From assembly GCA_034440635.1 (NCBI GenBank), contig JAOTON010000391.1, positions 310,001 to 374,000 of the forward strand: 64,000 nt of DNA. Reading direction: 5' to 3'. Below the pieces are notes generated by a model. It worked only from the letters and a program-made list of their open reading frames with translations, was not told the DNA's origin and did no database searches. A program made the translations under genes and the position numbers. Below, piece after piece: positions 1 to 11,692 of the stretch (within the stretch, counting starts at the first letter, position 1; every line of letters begins with the position of its first letter). The stretch comes from Lepas anatifera (taxonomy: Eukaryota; Arthropoda; Thecostraca; Lepadidae).

Positions 1-481
1 CCCGCCATTGAGCTTACTATGTTAGAAAAACACTTAGGGTGTCCGTTTTGCCCCGGTCTCCCCACGGGGTTTTCCGACATGCCTTACAACTTGGCTATCT
101 CTCACACATCACCCTCACACATCATAGAGGTGTGTTGTCCTCTAAACCTTGAGCTTTCCGATTTGAAATATTTAGCGATTTGTAAACACAATTTGTATCA
201 GGATTTTTTAATTCCGCTTTTCTGCCATGTATTAAACTGCTGACGAAGGCCGGAAATACAGGTCGAAAGCTCCTTCAATTTGTTTAAACTCGAGTGGAGA
301 AAGTCCTAACAACGAACGAATTATTTACGACTCCGCTATGTCATTGGCTATCTCAGTTAAAATCACGTTATAAAGGTGCCACATTCCCCTTAAATCCTTT
401 GCCTTCATTTCAATCTCCATCCACTCTGCAATACTGAAGGTAAAATTCAACCCCACAAAACTGATACACTTCGATCGTGGA
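1..481. other. Unassigned flank of the first hAT-like element
   Basis: No credible gene is seen. The short open frame near the start has no recognisable domain. The last eight bases, ATCGTGGA, are the left copy of the target duplication of the element that follows. Confidence 0.4.
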
Positions 482-754
482 CAGAGGCGCAGCCAGGGGG
501 CACGTGCCCCCCATCGGTGCCGGAGTGCCCTTTGATCGCTAGGGGTGTACCCCGTTTGTGCTGTGCCGCTCGAAATTTATTGCCCAACGCCGTCGAACCT
601 AGATGCAATTAAATCACATATAGCGATTAAAGCTATTTTTACAATTTGGTACCTTTTTTGGTCAGCTAAGACATTCTGTCGCCTTTCCAAGCACCCACGG
701 AGAGTATGGGTACGTAATCCATGACCAGCTAATGCCTCATCGTCGCCAATAATC

Positions 755-1990
755 GTACCAGCGGAGCTAATCTGGTGCCCCTTGATCCCATCTGGTGCCC
801 ACTGAGCTGGTCTTGGCCACTTGAGCTGATCACGTGCCCTCTAAGCTGATCTGGTGCCCGTTGAGTCAATCTGGTGCCCCTTGAGCAAATAATTGTGCCT
901 TTTGAATCTAGCTGATGCTCTCTTAGTCTGATGCCTCCGAGCTCGCCTGGTGCCCTATTAGCTGTTTTAGTGCCCCTTGAACTGATCTGAGCCCCCTGAG
1001 CTGATCACATGCCTCGCAGAGTTGATCTACTGTCTCCTGAGCCAATATGGTGCCTCTTGAGCTTCTCAGGTGCTCCCTGAGCTGGTTATTGATGTCTTCT
1101 AAGATGATTGGTGTGGTTGGTGCACCCTGAGCTGATTTTGTGTTCTCTGAGCTGATATATGCCCCTGTTTTTGTTTGGGGGCTAGGAGCTGATCTGGGCT
1201 CCCGGGCTGATCAATCTGGCTCCCCCTGAACAAATATGTTTCCCCATGTGCTAAACTAATGCCCCCTAAGTCTAACTGGTGCCTCCTTAGCCAAAATGTT
1301 GCCACCTGAGCCCATCTCATGCCCTCTGAGCTTGCCTAGTGCCCCTGAGCTAGTTTGGTGCCCCATAAGCCAATATAGTGCCCTTTAAGCTGATTTGGGC
1401 TTCCTGAGTTGATTAAGTAATTTCCTCAGCAGCTCTGGGCCCTTGTGCCCACTGAGGCTGATGAGGGTCCCTGAGCTGGTATGGGGCTCCTGGGCTGATT
1501 AAATGCCTCCTGACTTGGTCTAATACCTCCAAGATGATCTGTGCCCCTGAGCTAATCGGGGACCACTGAGCTGATCACTTACCCTCTCTGAGCTAATATG
1601 GTGTTCCCTGAGCTGATTTAGACCCCTGCTCTGGTCTGGGGACTAGTAGCTTATCTGGGCCCTCAAGCTGATCGATCTGGTGCCCCCTGAACAGGTATAT
1701 TGTTCCTGAGCTAAACTAATGCCTCCTGAGTTGATCTGGTGCCTAATGTTTCATCATTGTGCCTCCTGAGCCCATCTGATGCCCTATGAGCTAGTCTGGT
1801 GCCCCCTGAGCTAATATGATGCAAGGCCCTATGAGCCTATCTGCGGCCCATTGAGCTAGTCTGATGACCCCCCCATCTTTGGGGCCACTGAGCTAGTCTA
1901 GTCCCGGGCCAAGCATGAGCTGCTCGGGGGGGGAGGCTCTGATCAACACTAGGGGCCCCCTGAGTTGGTCTTGAATAGACGGAGAATAAG
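755..1990 (+). repeat. Degenerate 20 bp minisatellite
   Basis: Dozens of units resembling TGAGCTGATCTGGTGCCCCC follow one another with a period near 20 bp and many substitutions. The array resumes after the nested TTAA element at about 3195-3530, so that insertion split it. The same array appears on the opposite strand inside the related hAT-like copy (27939-28972). Open frames across it are by-products of the period. Confidence 0.85.
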
Positions 1991-1997
1991 AACTTAA

Positions 1998-3190
1998 CTC
2001 TTGCCCCGGTGGCGGCTACGAGCCACCTTCGCCCTGGTAGGGGGGCTAAAAAAGACCCCCACGATCTCAAAAACTAAGAGAGCTAGAAAACAGCGCAAAA
2101 CGGCAATCGAAAGCTCTTCGAAAATGATATCGAAAATACTTCGGTCATTTTTCTTGTCAGGTCAATATCAAGGTTACCAGAGGTCAAAATAGGTCAAAAT
2201 CCCTAATATGAGGTGTACTAAGAAAACCTCACATATCTCAGAAACTATGATAGCTAGAAAGACTCTTCTAACACCTTCGAAAGCTCTTGAGATGCGCTTT
2301 CATTACAGTGGCATTCATTTTCGTGTCAGGTCAGGGAGCCTAGGGAGCTACAGGTCACTAAATATTGGGCATATTCTTGGGAATGTCCATAGCCACCCAT
2401 GCATAAGGGCGTTTACTTTTTCGCTAATAGCTTCCAAACCAAACAAGATACAGCCATAGTTTATGCACCATTACAATCCTCTCGTCAATACAAATCGAAT
2501 GATATATGATATTGCTATGCCAGGTCAAATTTAAGAATTTGACCTGACCCAGGTCAACGGTCTGACCCAACTTGACCTGGTATAGTCATGATGTATATCA
2601 TTTGATTTCCAGTGACTATACAAACACTTTGGTGACAAAATAAAAGCTCTATCTTAGTTTATTCAAAATTTATAGAGAAAAACACCAAAAAATGCTTATT
2701 TGACCTAAGGTGACCTTTCAAAGGTCACAAGTCAAATTTTTGGCATCAGCTTCAGAAATGGGCTAAGAGCAAGTCACAACCGATGTTTGAAGTTAATTCC
2801 ATCCATACTTACTGAGAAAAGCCCATTTCGTGATTTTCCCCATGTATTTACAACGGGGAGGTCATGCTCTGCACATGACCTTAGGTCACCAATATAAAAA
2901 AATCCTGGAACAAATGTTGTAGCTCCTGGTGGGCCCAATATGTGGTATGAGTTTCAACTTGATCGATTAACCCTTCTTTTAGTTATGCGGTCCTAAGTAT
3001 TTTTTTAGGTGAGGTCACTTCACCTGACCTGGTGACCTGACCTGATATGACCTTGAGCCAAAATTTTCAAGAAAGATGTAAAAATGATGAAGGAGCAGCT
3101 AGATCAAGTTTGGCAGCTGCGCGCCGCCGTTTTTTGGTCACTCCGGAAAAACCCGAGGGGGTCTAAAAAGACCCCCCACCCGGGCGAAGG
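1998..3190 (+). mobile_element. TTAA-flanked MITE-like element (subfamily A)
   Basis: TTAA stands on both sides (1994-1997 and 3191-3194). The ends are imperfect inverted repeats, CTCTTGCCCCGGTGG on the left against CCTTCGCCCGGGTGG read from the right. The interior has many TGACCT/AGGTCA motifs and no coding potential. A second copy in the same orientation lies at 7171-8230. TTAA target duplications are the hallmark of piggyBac-type transposition; the superfamily call is inference. Confidence 0.8.
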
Positions 3191-4294
3191 TTAAGGCCCA
3201 CTCCCATCACTTCGGGGTTCACGGAGCTAGTCTAATCCCAGGAGGCACACCTGGGGAATGAGGGGCAGCTACTCTGGAGATCTCTGATCCACACTAGGGA
3301 GCCCCTGAGCTAGTCCTGAATAGATGGGGAATAAGGACACAGTGCAAACTCCCCTTGTAAAATGGAGCTAACGAGGAATGAGCCATCATCGCTAAAACGG
3401 CTTGTGATGCCTAGGCACCCCGGGTTAAATGAATTGCTCATTTTACTGGTGGATTGTGGGCACGGATGATAAAAAGGCATGTGCCCCTGAGCTCAGAGCA
3501 CAGTCCCCTGAACCAGGATTTATACTAATTAATTTAAATGAATGAAGAACTAGTTTTTCACTATTTTCAGCCCTGTCACATCATGCCCATCCAAACTACC
3601 AGCCTGTTAAATTTTTCCTTACTCCAACTGGGACCGATCCATGAAAATATGGAACTTTTAAACGCGTTAAAAAAGTATCTCGCTAATTATTCCGGCAACA
3701 AATATTGTATCCATCCAATATCACAATACCACACCTCCTCCCACGGCCCTTGTGGGAGCCGGGGAACTTAATCCGCGTTTAACCAGAGCTCACTCGTCAC
3801 GAAAAAAACAGTGAGCATAACAAATGAATTTTCGACTCCAATATGTCTTATCTTGCACATAGTGACAGATATCACAGGCTCCACTGATTTCTCTGATGTC
3901 AAGAACTTGCATGAGTTGGCTGATTTGTCCTTAAATGTATCCCAAAACGTTGTGTTCTGGCTATTTTCATGAGATTTCGGTGACACTTTTCTTTTTTTGT
4001 TTTTTTATTTCAGTTTTCCTTCTCCGTCATTGCTTGATTTGCATTTTTCTTGGACCAGAGGTACCCAAAAGTTGATATTGACTAAGATATAGTTAGTATG
4101 CTTAGGTTACGTTAAAATTGCCCTTTCTCTCTCGGGGTGCCCCTGAAAGGTGGTGTGCCCCCCATACCAAAGCTCTGGCTGCGCCCCTGATCGTGGAAAA
4201 ATTTAAAGCTCAGATTGGATTATTTTAAGAAATGTATGTAGCTTTGGGATGTCGCCTAAAAAGCAAACGCGTTTGACAAAAGCTTTAGAATACC

Positions 4295-4475
4295 TGGCCA
4301 ACATTAAAATAGAATGTTTTCTGTGCTATAAAAGGCGCAAAAAGCGATGAATAACAAATTTGGTGCAATGAAGGGGTGCCGCCCCACAAAGCTGCCACCC
4401 CTTTGGGGTGCCGCCCCCACCGGCTGAGCACCCCCAAAGATTTTGGGAAAATTACACCCTTGGTGCCGTGCATTA
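4295..4475 (+). repeat. Dispersed repeat, family D, copy 1
   Basis: This segment matches 14590-14755 over most of its length, sharing a TGTGCTATAAAAGGC block, a GTGCCGCCCC block, CCGGCTGAGCA, and a GGAAAATTACACCCTTG block near the right end. It is probably a fragment of a small DNA transposon. No gene is seen. Confidence 0.6.
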
Positions 4476-4759
4476 ATAACATAAGCCGTGGAAGAACTGA
4501 AAGAACAGGAACCAGCAGCAAGAGAAAAACATGTACAAGTGATAACTAGCAATCGACCAGTGTGTGCGTACCGAGAACGATTAAGAGCCTAAAAGCGACC
4601 CAGGACATTAACGATTCCCAAACGACATGTCACGACATCAGCGCAAACCCAGTCACCAGCCGACGAAACAAGAAATGCGACACTCCCAGATGTGACAGCC
4701 AACAGCACAAGAACGAAACGAGAGACCAGCCGAAAAATAACGAGAATTATTCATAATCA

Positions 4760-5047
4760 CCGTCATCGTCACGCCTTGTTTGTTGTTTTCCATGTTTTTT
4801 TACACCGGATCCCTTCATCAAGTCCCACTACCTCACCCCATTGGTTGAGCGCGGCGCCTGTGGCGACCCTCCCCGTGGGTAATCCTTGTCCTTCCCCATC
4901 AACCATCCTATCCTTATCCTTATCACACAGTGTGTTTTTGCGTAAGTTGTCATTTATGTCCCTCATCTTCATTACGACCGGCTTCAGAATAGCCACATGA
5001 ATAGTGGAGATGCCGTGTAAGTCAAATAAATAAATAATAATAATAAA
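4760..5047 (+). mobile_element. Probable 3' tail of a non-LTR retrotransposon
   Basis: The segment ends in an A/T-rich simple tail of AATA and ATA units at about 5025-5047, which looks like the 3' terminus of a LINE-type element. Long overlapping open frames on both strands have no recognisable domain. It lies directly upstream of a second non-LTR fragment. The assignment rests on the tail and the context. Confidence 0.35.
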
Positions 5048-5405
5048 TGAAATCAAACCCAAACTCTCTCCCTGGTGCACTAACAACCAAAACACCAGGC
5101 AAAAGGAAGCACTCCTTTCTCGCTTACGCTGTGGACACACTCGATTAACCCACAGCTATCTCTTCGACAATGACCCTCCTCCGAACTGTGAAGGATGTGG
5201 CGCAAGGCTCTCAGTTAAACATATGCTACTCGAATGTCCCACCGAAGCCCCAAGAAGGATACGCATCGCCAACTACCTGGCGGCGAATAATCTGACCCCT
5301 AGTCTCCAAAATCTGCTCGGAAACGACCGTCCAGACCTCATCGAACTGGTTCTGAACTTCATATGTGAATCAACATGGGCACATAAACGTGAACCGATGA
5401 AACAG
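5043..5405 (+). pseudogene. Non-LTR retrotransposon C-terminal fragment
   Basis: Read in the frame starting at 5043, the translation contains LLSRLRCGHTRLTHSYL, then a Cys-rich PNCEGCG block, then KHMLLECP. This succession is characteristic of the end of the RNase H and Cys-His region of Jockey/R1-type retrotransposon ORF2 in arthropods. The fragment follows an A/T-rich tail without an upstream reverse transcriptase, so it is 5' truncated. Similarity fades after about 5405, although the frame stays open to 5600. It is a dead remnant. The clade is inferred from motif resemblance only. Confidence 0.75.
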
Positions 5406-6199
5406 TACATGTGCACCACCGCCATTTACTTCTCGTTAGGATTATTAAAGATAATCCTGGTTATGAATACCTCCGAAACAGCGTCTTGCCATCGTATGCG
5501 TTATGTTATCTCCCTCACTAAAAGCGCCTTTCTCTACATAATTGCGACCCCCTTTCCCCCTTCGTGGGTTATGGATCTCTCTACACCAAATGAAAGATGA
5601 CAGCGGTGCATTCCCACAAAATATCACCGCAAAAATATTGTTTTTTTATTTAAGAAGGGTTTTTCATCTCAACCATGTAACTTGGAGTTTCCGAGCGTAC
5701 ACCTATGAGGTTTTCCCTTCCAGCATGGCTTTATTTTTTTCTAAAACAGTGGCCGCTGGTTTTTGGCCGCCAGCTTTGCGGGCGAATTTCTTTCGGACCC
5801 TTCGCCCTTAAAGTTAACTTTCAGACTCGCAGCGCTAAGGAAGAGATTATTTCTCTGCGAAATTGACCTCTCCCAGCTCTGCGTCTCTGAATTCGTGTGG
5901 GTCGCGTTTGCATCGCCGGTCACACAGCCGGCTTCGCCGTCCACATGTCCTGGATGCATTAGATATTGTTGTCCTGTCCACTCCGCATTCCGGACATGTG
6001 GTCGGGGTGCGCTGGTTGTCGGCGATGGAAACGCGGCCCCAGCCCTGGGCTGATCGCAGGAAGGCCACAAAAAATATTTTTAATGGTATAAAGGTTTAAG
6101 TTCCCTTTGCCTAGCACAAACAAGAGGCGATTATGGCGCTGATATTGCTTTTCTGGAGGAGAGGTTAGAGGTCCTGCTGACAAAACTGTGCTGACAGCT
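5406..6199. other. Unassigned sequence
   Basis: A GC-richer patch at about 5740-6060 has overlapping open frames on both strands, none with a recognisable domain. No splice-bounded exon could be supported. Confidence 0.3.
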
Positions 6200-6870
6200 G
6201 AAACAGGGCTACAGCCGAATGCCAGTTTGTCCCACGTATTTCCAATGGGGATATCATGGTCCGTCCTTGACCTTAGGTTGTCGATATAAAAAATCCCGGA
6301 ATACATGTTATAACACTCATAGGCGGATCCAGGATTGCCGATCGGGGGGAGGCACCTTCCTGGCGGGGGGTGCCATCCGGCCCGGGGGCGCCACTTTTCA
6401 CCGGGAAACCTATATGGGCGCAAAATCGTATCGGTGGGCGCCAATTCTATTTCGCATCCAGGAGGGGGTGGGAAGTGACACTTCAGGGGGGTGCCATCGA
6501 CCTTTCAGGGGGCGCCGTGACCATTTCTGGGGACGCCGAGAGGGTCGATCGGGGAGGGGGCATGTGCCCCCTTTGTCCCCTGGATCCGCCTATGGTAGCA
6601 CACGGTGGGCCCATCATTTTGTATAAGTTTCAATGCGATAGATTGACACATTTTTACTTATGCCACCTTAAACATTTTTTTAGGTGAGGTCATTTGACCT
6701 GCACTGGTGACCTGACCTGAGATGACCAAATCTTAAAATTTTGTGTAAATTTGCGGAATTTATCAAGGATAAGGTGTTCCAAGAATGGCGGCGCTTCGCG
6801 CCGCCGTTAGTCGTGCCGCCGGAAAACCCGAGGGGGAGGGGTGTTCGAACACCCCCAACCGGGGCGAGGG
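6200..6870 (+). mobile_element. Truncated TTAA-type element (subfamily B), interrupted
   Basis: The right terminus GGGGCGAGGG followed by TTAA (6871-6874) and the interior TGACCT-rich sequence match the element at 26951-27934. The left end is missing. A hAT-like MITE (6318-6594) splits it. The uninterrupted version of the same stretch is visible at about 27640-27740. Confidence 0.75.
6318..6594 (+). mobile_element. 277 bp hAT-like MITE
   Basis: The ends are perfect 16 bp inverted repeats, CATAGGCGGATCCAGG and CCTGGATCCGCCTATG. The interior is GGCGCC-rich. The flanking octamers agree at five of eight positions, which is compatible with a decayed 8 bp duplication. A relative lies at 50903-51187. 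Confidence 0.8.
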
Positions 6871-7170
6871 TTAACAAGCCCAATGATTGATTTGTTTTGG
6901 ACACCACGTTATCGATAGGGTGCTCCAGAAAAAAATTGACTAGGCACCACTTGGACTTTACATACCATAGTTTCAGATTTCGTTCCGACTTCAAACATTA
7001 GGTTATCAGTGGCGTAGAATTCAGTTTTGAGAACATTTCATTTCTCCAAATACGGGGTTGAGAGTTACAGCTTGCAGAAAATCGTCTAAGTCCGTGTTTG
7101 TGACAAAACATGCAGGCATACAATCATGATTTTTATGTGGCCCCTAGTTATTGAGGCTCATTTCGACTAT

Positions 7171-8230
7171 CCCTTGCCCCGGTGGCAGGTACGAGCCACC
7201 TTCGCCCTGGTGGGGGTTCAAAAAAACCCACGATCTCAAAAACTAAGCGAGCTAGAAAAAGCGCAAAACGGTAATCGAAAGTTCTTCAAAATAATATCGA
7301 AAATATTTCGGCCATTTTTCTCGTCATGTCAATAGTAAGGCCACCAGAGGTCAAAATAGGTCGAAATCGCTAATATGAGATGTACCTCATATATTTAAAA
7401 AACTAAGATAGCTAGAAACATTTTTGAACGCCATTCGAAAGCTCTTGAGTTTCTGTTTCTTTGCAGTGGCAATTATTTTTGCGTTAGGTCAAAGCCTAGG
7501 GAGCTGCAGGTCGCTTAACATTGGGAATGTTCTTGGGAATGTCCATAGCCACCCATGCATAAGGGTGTTTCCTTGTTCGCTAATAACTTCCAAACCAAGC
7601 AAGATATAGCCATAGTTGATGCATCATTGTAATTCTCTCATCAATACAAATCGAATGATATATGATATTGCTGTGCCAGGTCCAATTTAAAATTTAACCT
7701 GACCCAGGTCAACGGTTTGACCCAACTTGACCTAGCATAGTCATGATGTATTTCATTTGATTTTCACTCACCATTCAAACACCTTGGTAACAAAATACAA
7801 GTTATATCTTTGTTTATTCAAAATTTATAGAGTAAAACACCGAAAAATGCTTAATTGACCTTAGGTGACCTTTCAAAGGTCACAGGTAAAAATTGCTGGT
7901 ATTAACTTCAGAAATGGGCTAAGAGCAAGTCGTTACCGACTTTCGAAGTTGATTCCATCCATGTTTACTGAGAAAAGTTCATTTCGTGATTTTCCCATGC
8001 ATTTGCAATAGGGAGTTTAGTTATACAGTCCTAAGCATTTTTTGAGGTGAGGTCACTTCACCTGGCCTGGTGACCTGACCTGATATGACATTGAGTTAAA
8101 ATTTACATGAAAAATGTAAAAAATGATAAAGAAACAGCTAGACTAAGTTTGGCAGCGCTGCGTGTCGCCGTTTTTTATCACTTTGGAAAAACCCGAGAGG
8201 GGTCCAAAAAGACCCCCACCCGGGCGAAGT
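7171..8230 (+). mobile_element. TTAA-type element (subfamily A), copy 2
   Basis: It is colinear with 1998-3190 for most of its length, from the CCCTTGCCCCGGTGGC start to the CCCGGGCGAAG end. TTAA remains on the right (8231-8234); the left target has mutated to CTAT. It is about 130 bp shorter than copy 1. No coding sequence is seen. Confidence 0.78.
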
Positions 8231-8450
8231 TTAAGATAGCATTTAACATTCTATCATCAAACTTAAGCATTTAGTTTTCCAAAAATATTTAATTAAGTTT
8301 TTGGAACTTTTCACTCTCTTTCTTTTCTGGGTAGGCCGTTGTTCCCTCTCTTCGTTCGCAACGGCACCTTGATCAAACCTGCACCGAGGGCTGAAGCTGA
8401 CTGAAAAGTAGTCAATCATTTGAAAATGTCTAGTGATTAGATTATATAGG

Positions 8451-9500
8451 GTCCGGGGTGGCCTAGTGGCTTCGTTGCCAGTCTTCGGATTGGATGGCAT
8501 GGATTAACGTGGGTTCAATCCCCACGGCGAGGAACTGCCTTCCGTGTCCGATCTGACCCATTGGAGAGGATCCTTAACACGCGCATTGACGGGGGCGGGT
8601 ACCCGCCCCCCTCGAGTTTTTCGGAGATAGTAGGAAAACGGTGGCGCGTAGCGCCACCGTACTTGGTATACCTTTTCTCTCATCATTTTTACAACTTCTG
8701 TGAAAATTTTAAGGTTAGGTCATCTCAGGTCAGGTCACCAGTACAGGTCAAGTGACCCTACCTCAAAAAAAGTTTAAGATAGCATAAGTCGGAGCAGGGT
8801 GAATTTATCCGATTGAAACTCATAGCACATAGTGGCCCCACCGAATTCTCTCAAATATTTTCCGGTATTTTTTATATCGATGACCCAAGGTCAGGTACGA
8901 GGCATGACTCTCCATTGGAAATACGTGGGAAAAATTGTTTTTACGGAATAACTCAGTAACGGATGGTGATAGAGCATTTATTTTAGCTGCATTAGACTCG
9001 CATGGGCTTTGCGGTTCTAATGATATGCATTTTATATAATTTGACCCTTGCCTGACCTCAGGTCAGGTCAAATCCTTGATTTGACCTAGCAATGTCAAAT
9101 TATATATCATTCGATTCGGCTTGCTAAGAGGATTCATAGAGTTCAAGTCGTTTTGCTCTATCTTTACTTGTTCAGATGTAATGGCCGAAAAACTGAATTT
9201 ACATGTTATCCCTATGACGGGCATGTTTTGACCTCTCGTGACCTTAAATGTGACCTGACAAAAAATGGTTCAAATATTTTCGATGGAGAAGTGGACGGGC
9301 AGCCCAACGCCGTTTACCGTTTTTCTCTAACTACCGTGGTTCTCGAGATCTTAGGGGGCGGGTACCCGCCCCCTGTCAATGCGAAGGTGGCTCAGACCCC
9401 CGTCAATGCGCGTGTTAAGCACCACGCCAATATTCTCTGTAATTGGGCAAGTGTGCCTGTTGGGAGTGGCCTTAATAATAAAAGGAACAAAAATATAATT
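8451..9500 (+). mobile_element. tRNA-derived SINE (family A), split by an insertion
   Basis: The head at 8451-8530 has a polymerase III A box, TGGCCTAGTGG, and a B-box-like GGGTTCAATCC. The body stops at 8577 and resumes at 9415-9500, ending in an A-rich tail. The two halves together match the body at 14806-14967, including CAATATTCTCTGTAATTGGG. A TTAA-type element (8578-9414) lies between the halves. Confidence 0.8.
8578..9414 (-). mobile_element. TTAA-type element (subfamily B) nested in a SINE
   Basis: The element begins CACGCGCATTGACGGGGG and ends with the exact reverse complement, CCCCCGTCAATGCGCGTG. TTAA flanks both sides (8574-8577 and 9415-9418). The interior is related to 24061-25017 and 26951-27934 and holds many TGACCT motifs. 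It is 837 bp long with no coding sequence, so it is non-autonomous. Confidence 0.9.
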
Positions 9501-10105
9501 CTAGACTAATCCTGTGAGGGCCATGGCACTGCAAGAAACCACCAACTGGTCTCTTCTGTAAGCCGCCACCAGGCCGCCAATCGGCTTGCGTCTAAGCCCA
9601 GCAACGTCCACAGTGCAGTCAAGTTCCAAGAGGTACAGCTCGACCCAGTTGCGGATCTAGGCGAAACGTTTGGAAGGGGGCAACCAAGGGCAAATTCGTA
9701 AAACACCTTTTGAATAAAATCCGCCGGCTTAACTAGGTAACCGGCTAAAACTAGAAACCGGCTAAAACTAAGTAACATTTGACCGTTTTCGAAGGGCCAC
9801 ACTGCCGCACCAACTGCCTTCTTACGTGACGCTCCTGGGCTAATCCCTGGTTGGCAAGGCCATCATCATATGTCTGAATGCTGACGTGGCCCAACTGAGG
9901 GTCCCCAGCGTCGATGATTTTGATAGCTCAAGGCACTCTGGTCTCCACCGTCGGCGCTGTTGGTTGAGTGTGGACCGTGCGCACCAATACCGAACAGGGT
10001 GATCTTGTGCGATGACTGCACTTCACATTTCACAATCAGTGTAGTGAAAAGTAAATTAGACAACTATTCACCTGTATTCGGAATCTGGTTTCTGCATCTG
10101 CAGCA
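9501..10105. other. Region upstream of the P450
   Basis: No gene or recognised repeat is seen. It would contain the promoter and 5' untranslated region of the P450. The TCTGCAG just before the start codon could be a splice acceptor. Confidence 0.35.
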
Positions 10106-11647
10106 ATGCTGACGCTTCTGCTTTCCTTTATCGCGCGGGTTCTGGCGTCGCTGCTCGGATGGATCTTCTCGCCACTACCACTGGCCATTATAGCTGCCGG
10201 CCTCGGCATTGCCTACTACTTCATGACAAAGGACTACGACTACTGGCCTTCCAGAGGAGTACCGGGCCCGAAAGCACAGTTCCCCTGGGGGGACGGAGTT
10301 CGGACATCCTATCACTATGCCTATCAGGAAGTTCATAGATTGGTTGTACTTTGAGCAGGGCGGCAAGAAGTACTGCGGGTTCATGCAGCTGCACAAGCCA
10401 GTGTTGGTTGTCGGCGACCTCGACCTGATCCGGTGTATCACCATCAAAGATTTCGAGCACTTCACGGATCGGAGAAATCCGGCACTCACCTCTACGCTAA
10501 ACAGGTCGTTGCCCCTTCTGCGTGGCCAAGAGTGGAAGCACATGCGCTCGACAATATCTCCCACGTTCTCTTCAAGCAAGATGCGTGGTATGCATCAACT
10601 GACCACTAACAACGCAGAGAATCTGTCCAAGTATATGCTGCAGCAGATGACCAAAGGGGAGGTTGATCTCATGGACGCGTTCGGCCGCTTCACCATGGAT
10701 AATATCGCCTTGTGTGCCTTCGGTGTGAACTGCAACTCTTTCACAGATCCCAACACTGAATTCGCACAAAACGCGGGAGAACTGTTTAAGCCACTATCTG
10801 CCGTTCAAGCCGCGCGGGTGTTCCTCGCGCTGACGGTGGGCCAGTGGGTAGCCAAATTGCTTCCAGATCCCATTGCTGCGGCCACTGAGTTCTTTGCTAA
10901 AGTCGTCAGCCAAACGAGGAAGCAACGTGAGGCCACCGGATACAAGAAAAAGATTTCCTTCAGCTTCTGCTGGATACAAAGGATAAAGATGGCAACAGAT
11001 TACTAACTGATAAGATTATTACAATGCAATGTGTCCTGTTTCTGATTGCAGGGTTTAAAACAACGTCCGTTCTCTTGACCTTCGCCGCCTACAGCCTGAC
11101 GACAGAGCCGGAGTGGCAGCGCCGCGTCCACGAAGAACTCGACCAGGTCCTTGAGAAACACAACGGTGAGCTGACGTTCGAGGCGGTCAGCGAAATGACT
11201 CTCCTGAATAACTTCCTGTCGGAAACCTCGCGTCTATACCCACTGGGGTTCTTTCTAGAGCGCGAGTGTACCAAGGATTACATTCTTCCAGGCACTGACA
11301 TCAAGATTCCGAAAGGATTCACCGTCAAAATGCCCGTATTTTCAGTGCACAGGGATCCGGATATATACCCAGAGCCGCTGAAGTTCGATCCAGATCGCTT
11401 CCTGTCCTCGGCGAAGGAAGCGCGCCATCCTTGTGCCTACATGGCCTTCGGAAGCGGCCCTCGCAATTGCATCGCCATGAGGTTCGCACTCCTCGAGGCG
11501 AAAGTGGCACTAGCTGTAATACTGCAGAAGAACCGGTTTGAGCCGAGCCCGAATACGCCACTGCCACCAATGCCTCTCGCAGACGAAGGAATCTTTCTGT
11601 TCCCGAAGAAAGGATGTACCTACGCACGGCTTGTTCCTCGCACTTGA
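10106..11647 (+). pseudogene. CYP3-clan cytochrome P450, intronless, two frameshifts
   Basis: A membrane-anchored P450 monooxygenase of about 510 residues, the usual family length, probably acting on the endoplasmic reticulum. It has a hydrophobic N-terminal anchor, the proline hinge RGVPGPK (residues 51-56), the helix-C WKHMRST motif, an I-helix AGFKTT (codons from 11048), the K-helix ETSR (11222-11233), the FDPDRF motif, and the haem loop FGSGPRNC with Cys at 11468-11470. CYP3-clan members oxidise xenobiotics and endogenous lipids. The frame breaks near 10325-10345 and again near 10943-10955 in an A-rich run; the two shifts compensate. Lys replaces the usual acidic residue of the I-helix. 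No intron interrupts it. It is either a decaying copy or a gene with base-count errors in the assembly. Confidence 0.85.
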
Positions 11648-11692
11648 ACGAATTATCTAGAAAGGAATTTTTTGGACGGTAGAAAGTTGTAG

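Larger units (their letters stand above)
482..4189 (+). mobile_element. hAT-like non-autonomous DNA transposon, copy 1
   Basis: The element starts CAGAGGCGCAGCCAG and ends CTGGCTGCGCCCCTG, so it has terminal inverted repeats. It is flanked by a perfect 8 bp duplication, ATCGTGGA at 474-481 and at 4190-4197. An 8 bp duplication with CAG...CTG ends is typical of the hAT superfamily; the assignment is inference because no transposase is visible. Inside are about 250 bp of left-end sequence, a long array of degenerate 20 bp units, a nested TTAA-type element (1998-3190), more array, and an AT-rich right part. A related copy lies in inverted orientation at 25726-30267, where both end regions can be recognised. 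Confidence 0.85.

Noticed and set aside
3768..3986. Open frame in the right part of the first large hAT-like element, possible transposase piece
   Set aside because: The homologous stretch in the second copy (25885-26100) does not preserve the frame, and no transposase motif is visible.
4769..5140. 123-codon minus-strand open frame as a gene
   Set aside because: It lies antisense to the non-LTR tail and fragment, has no domain, and reads through the A/T-rich tail.
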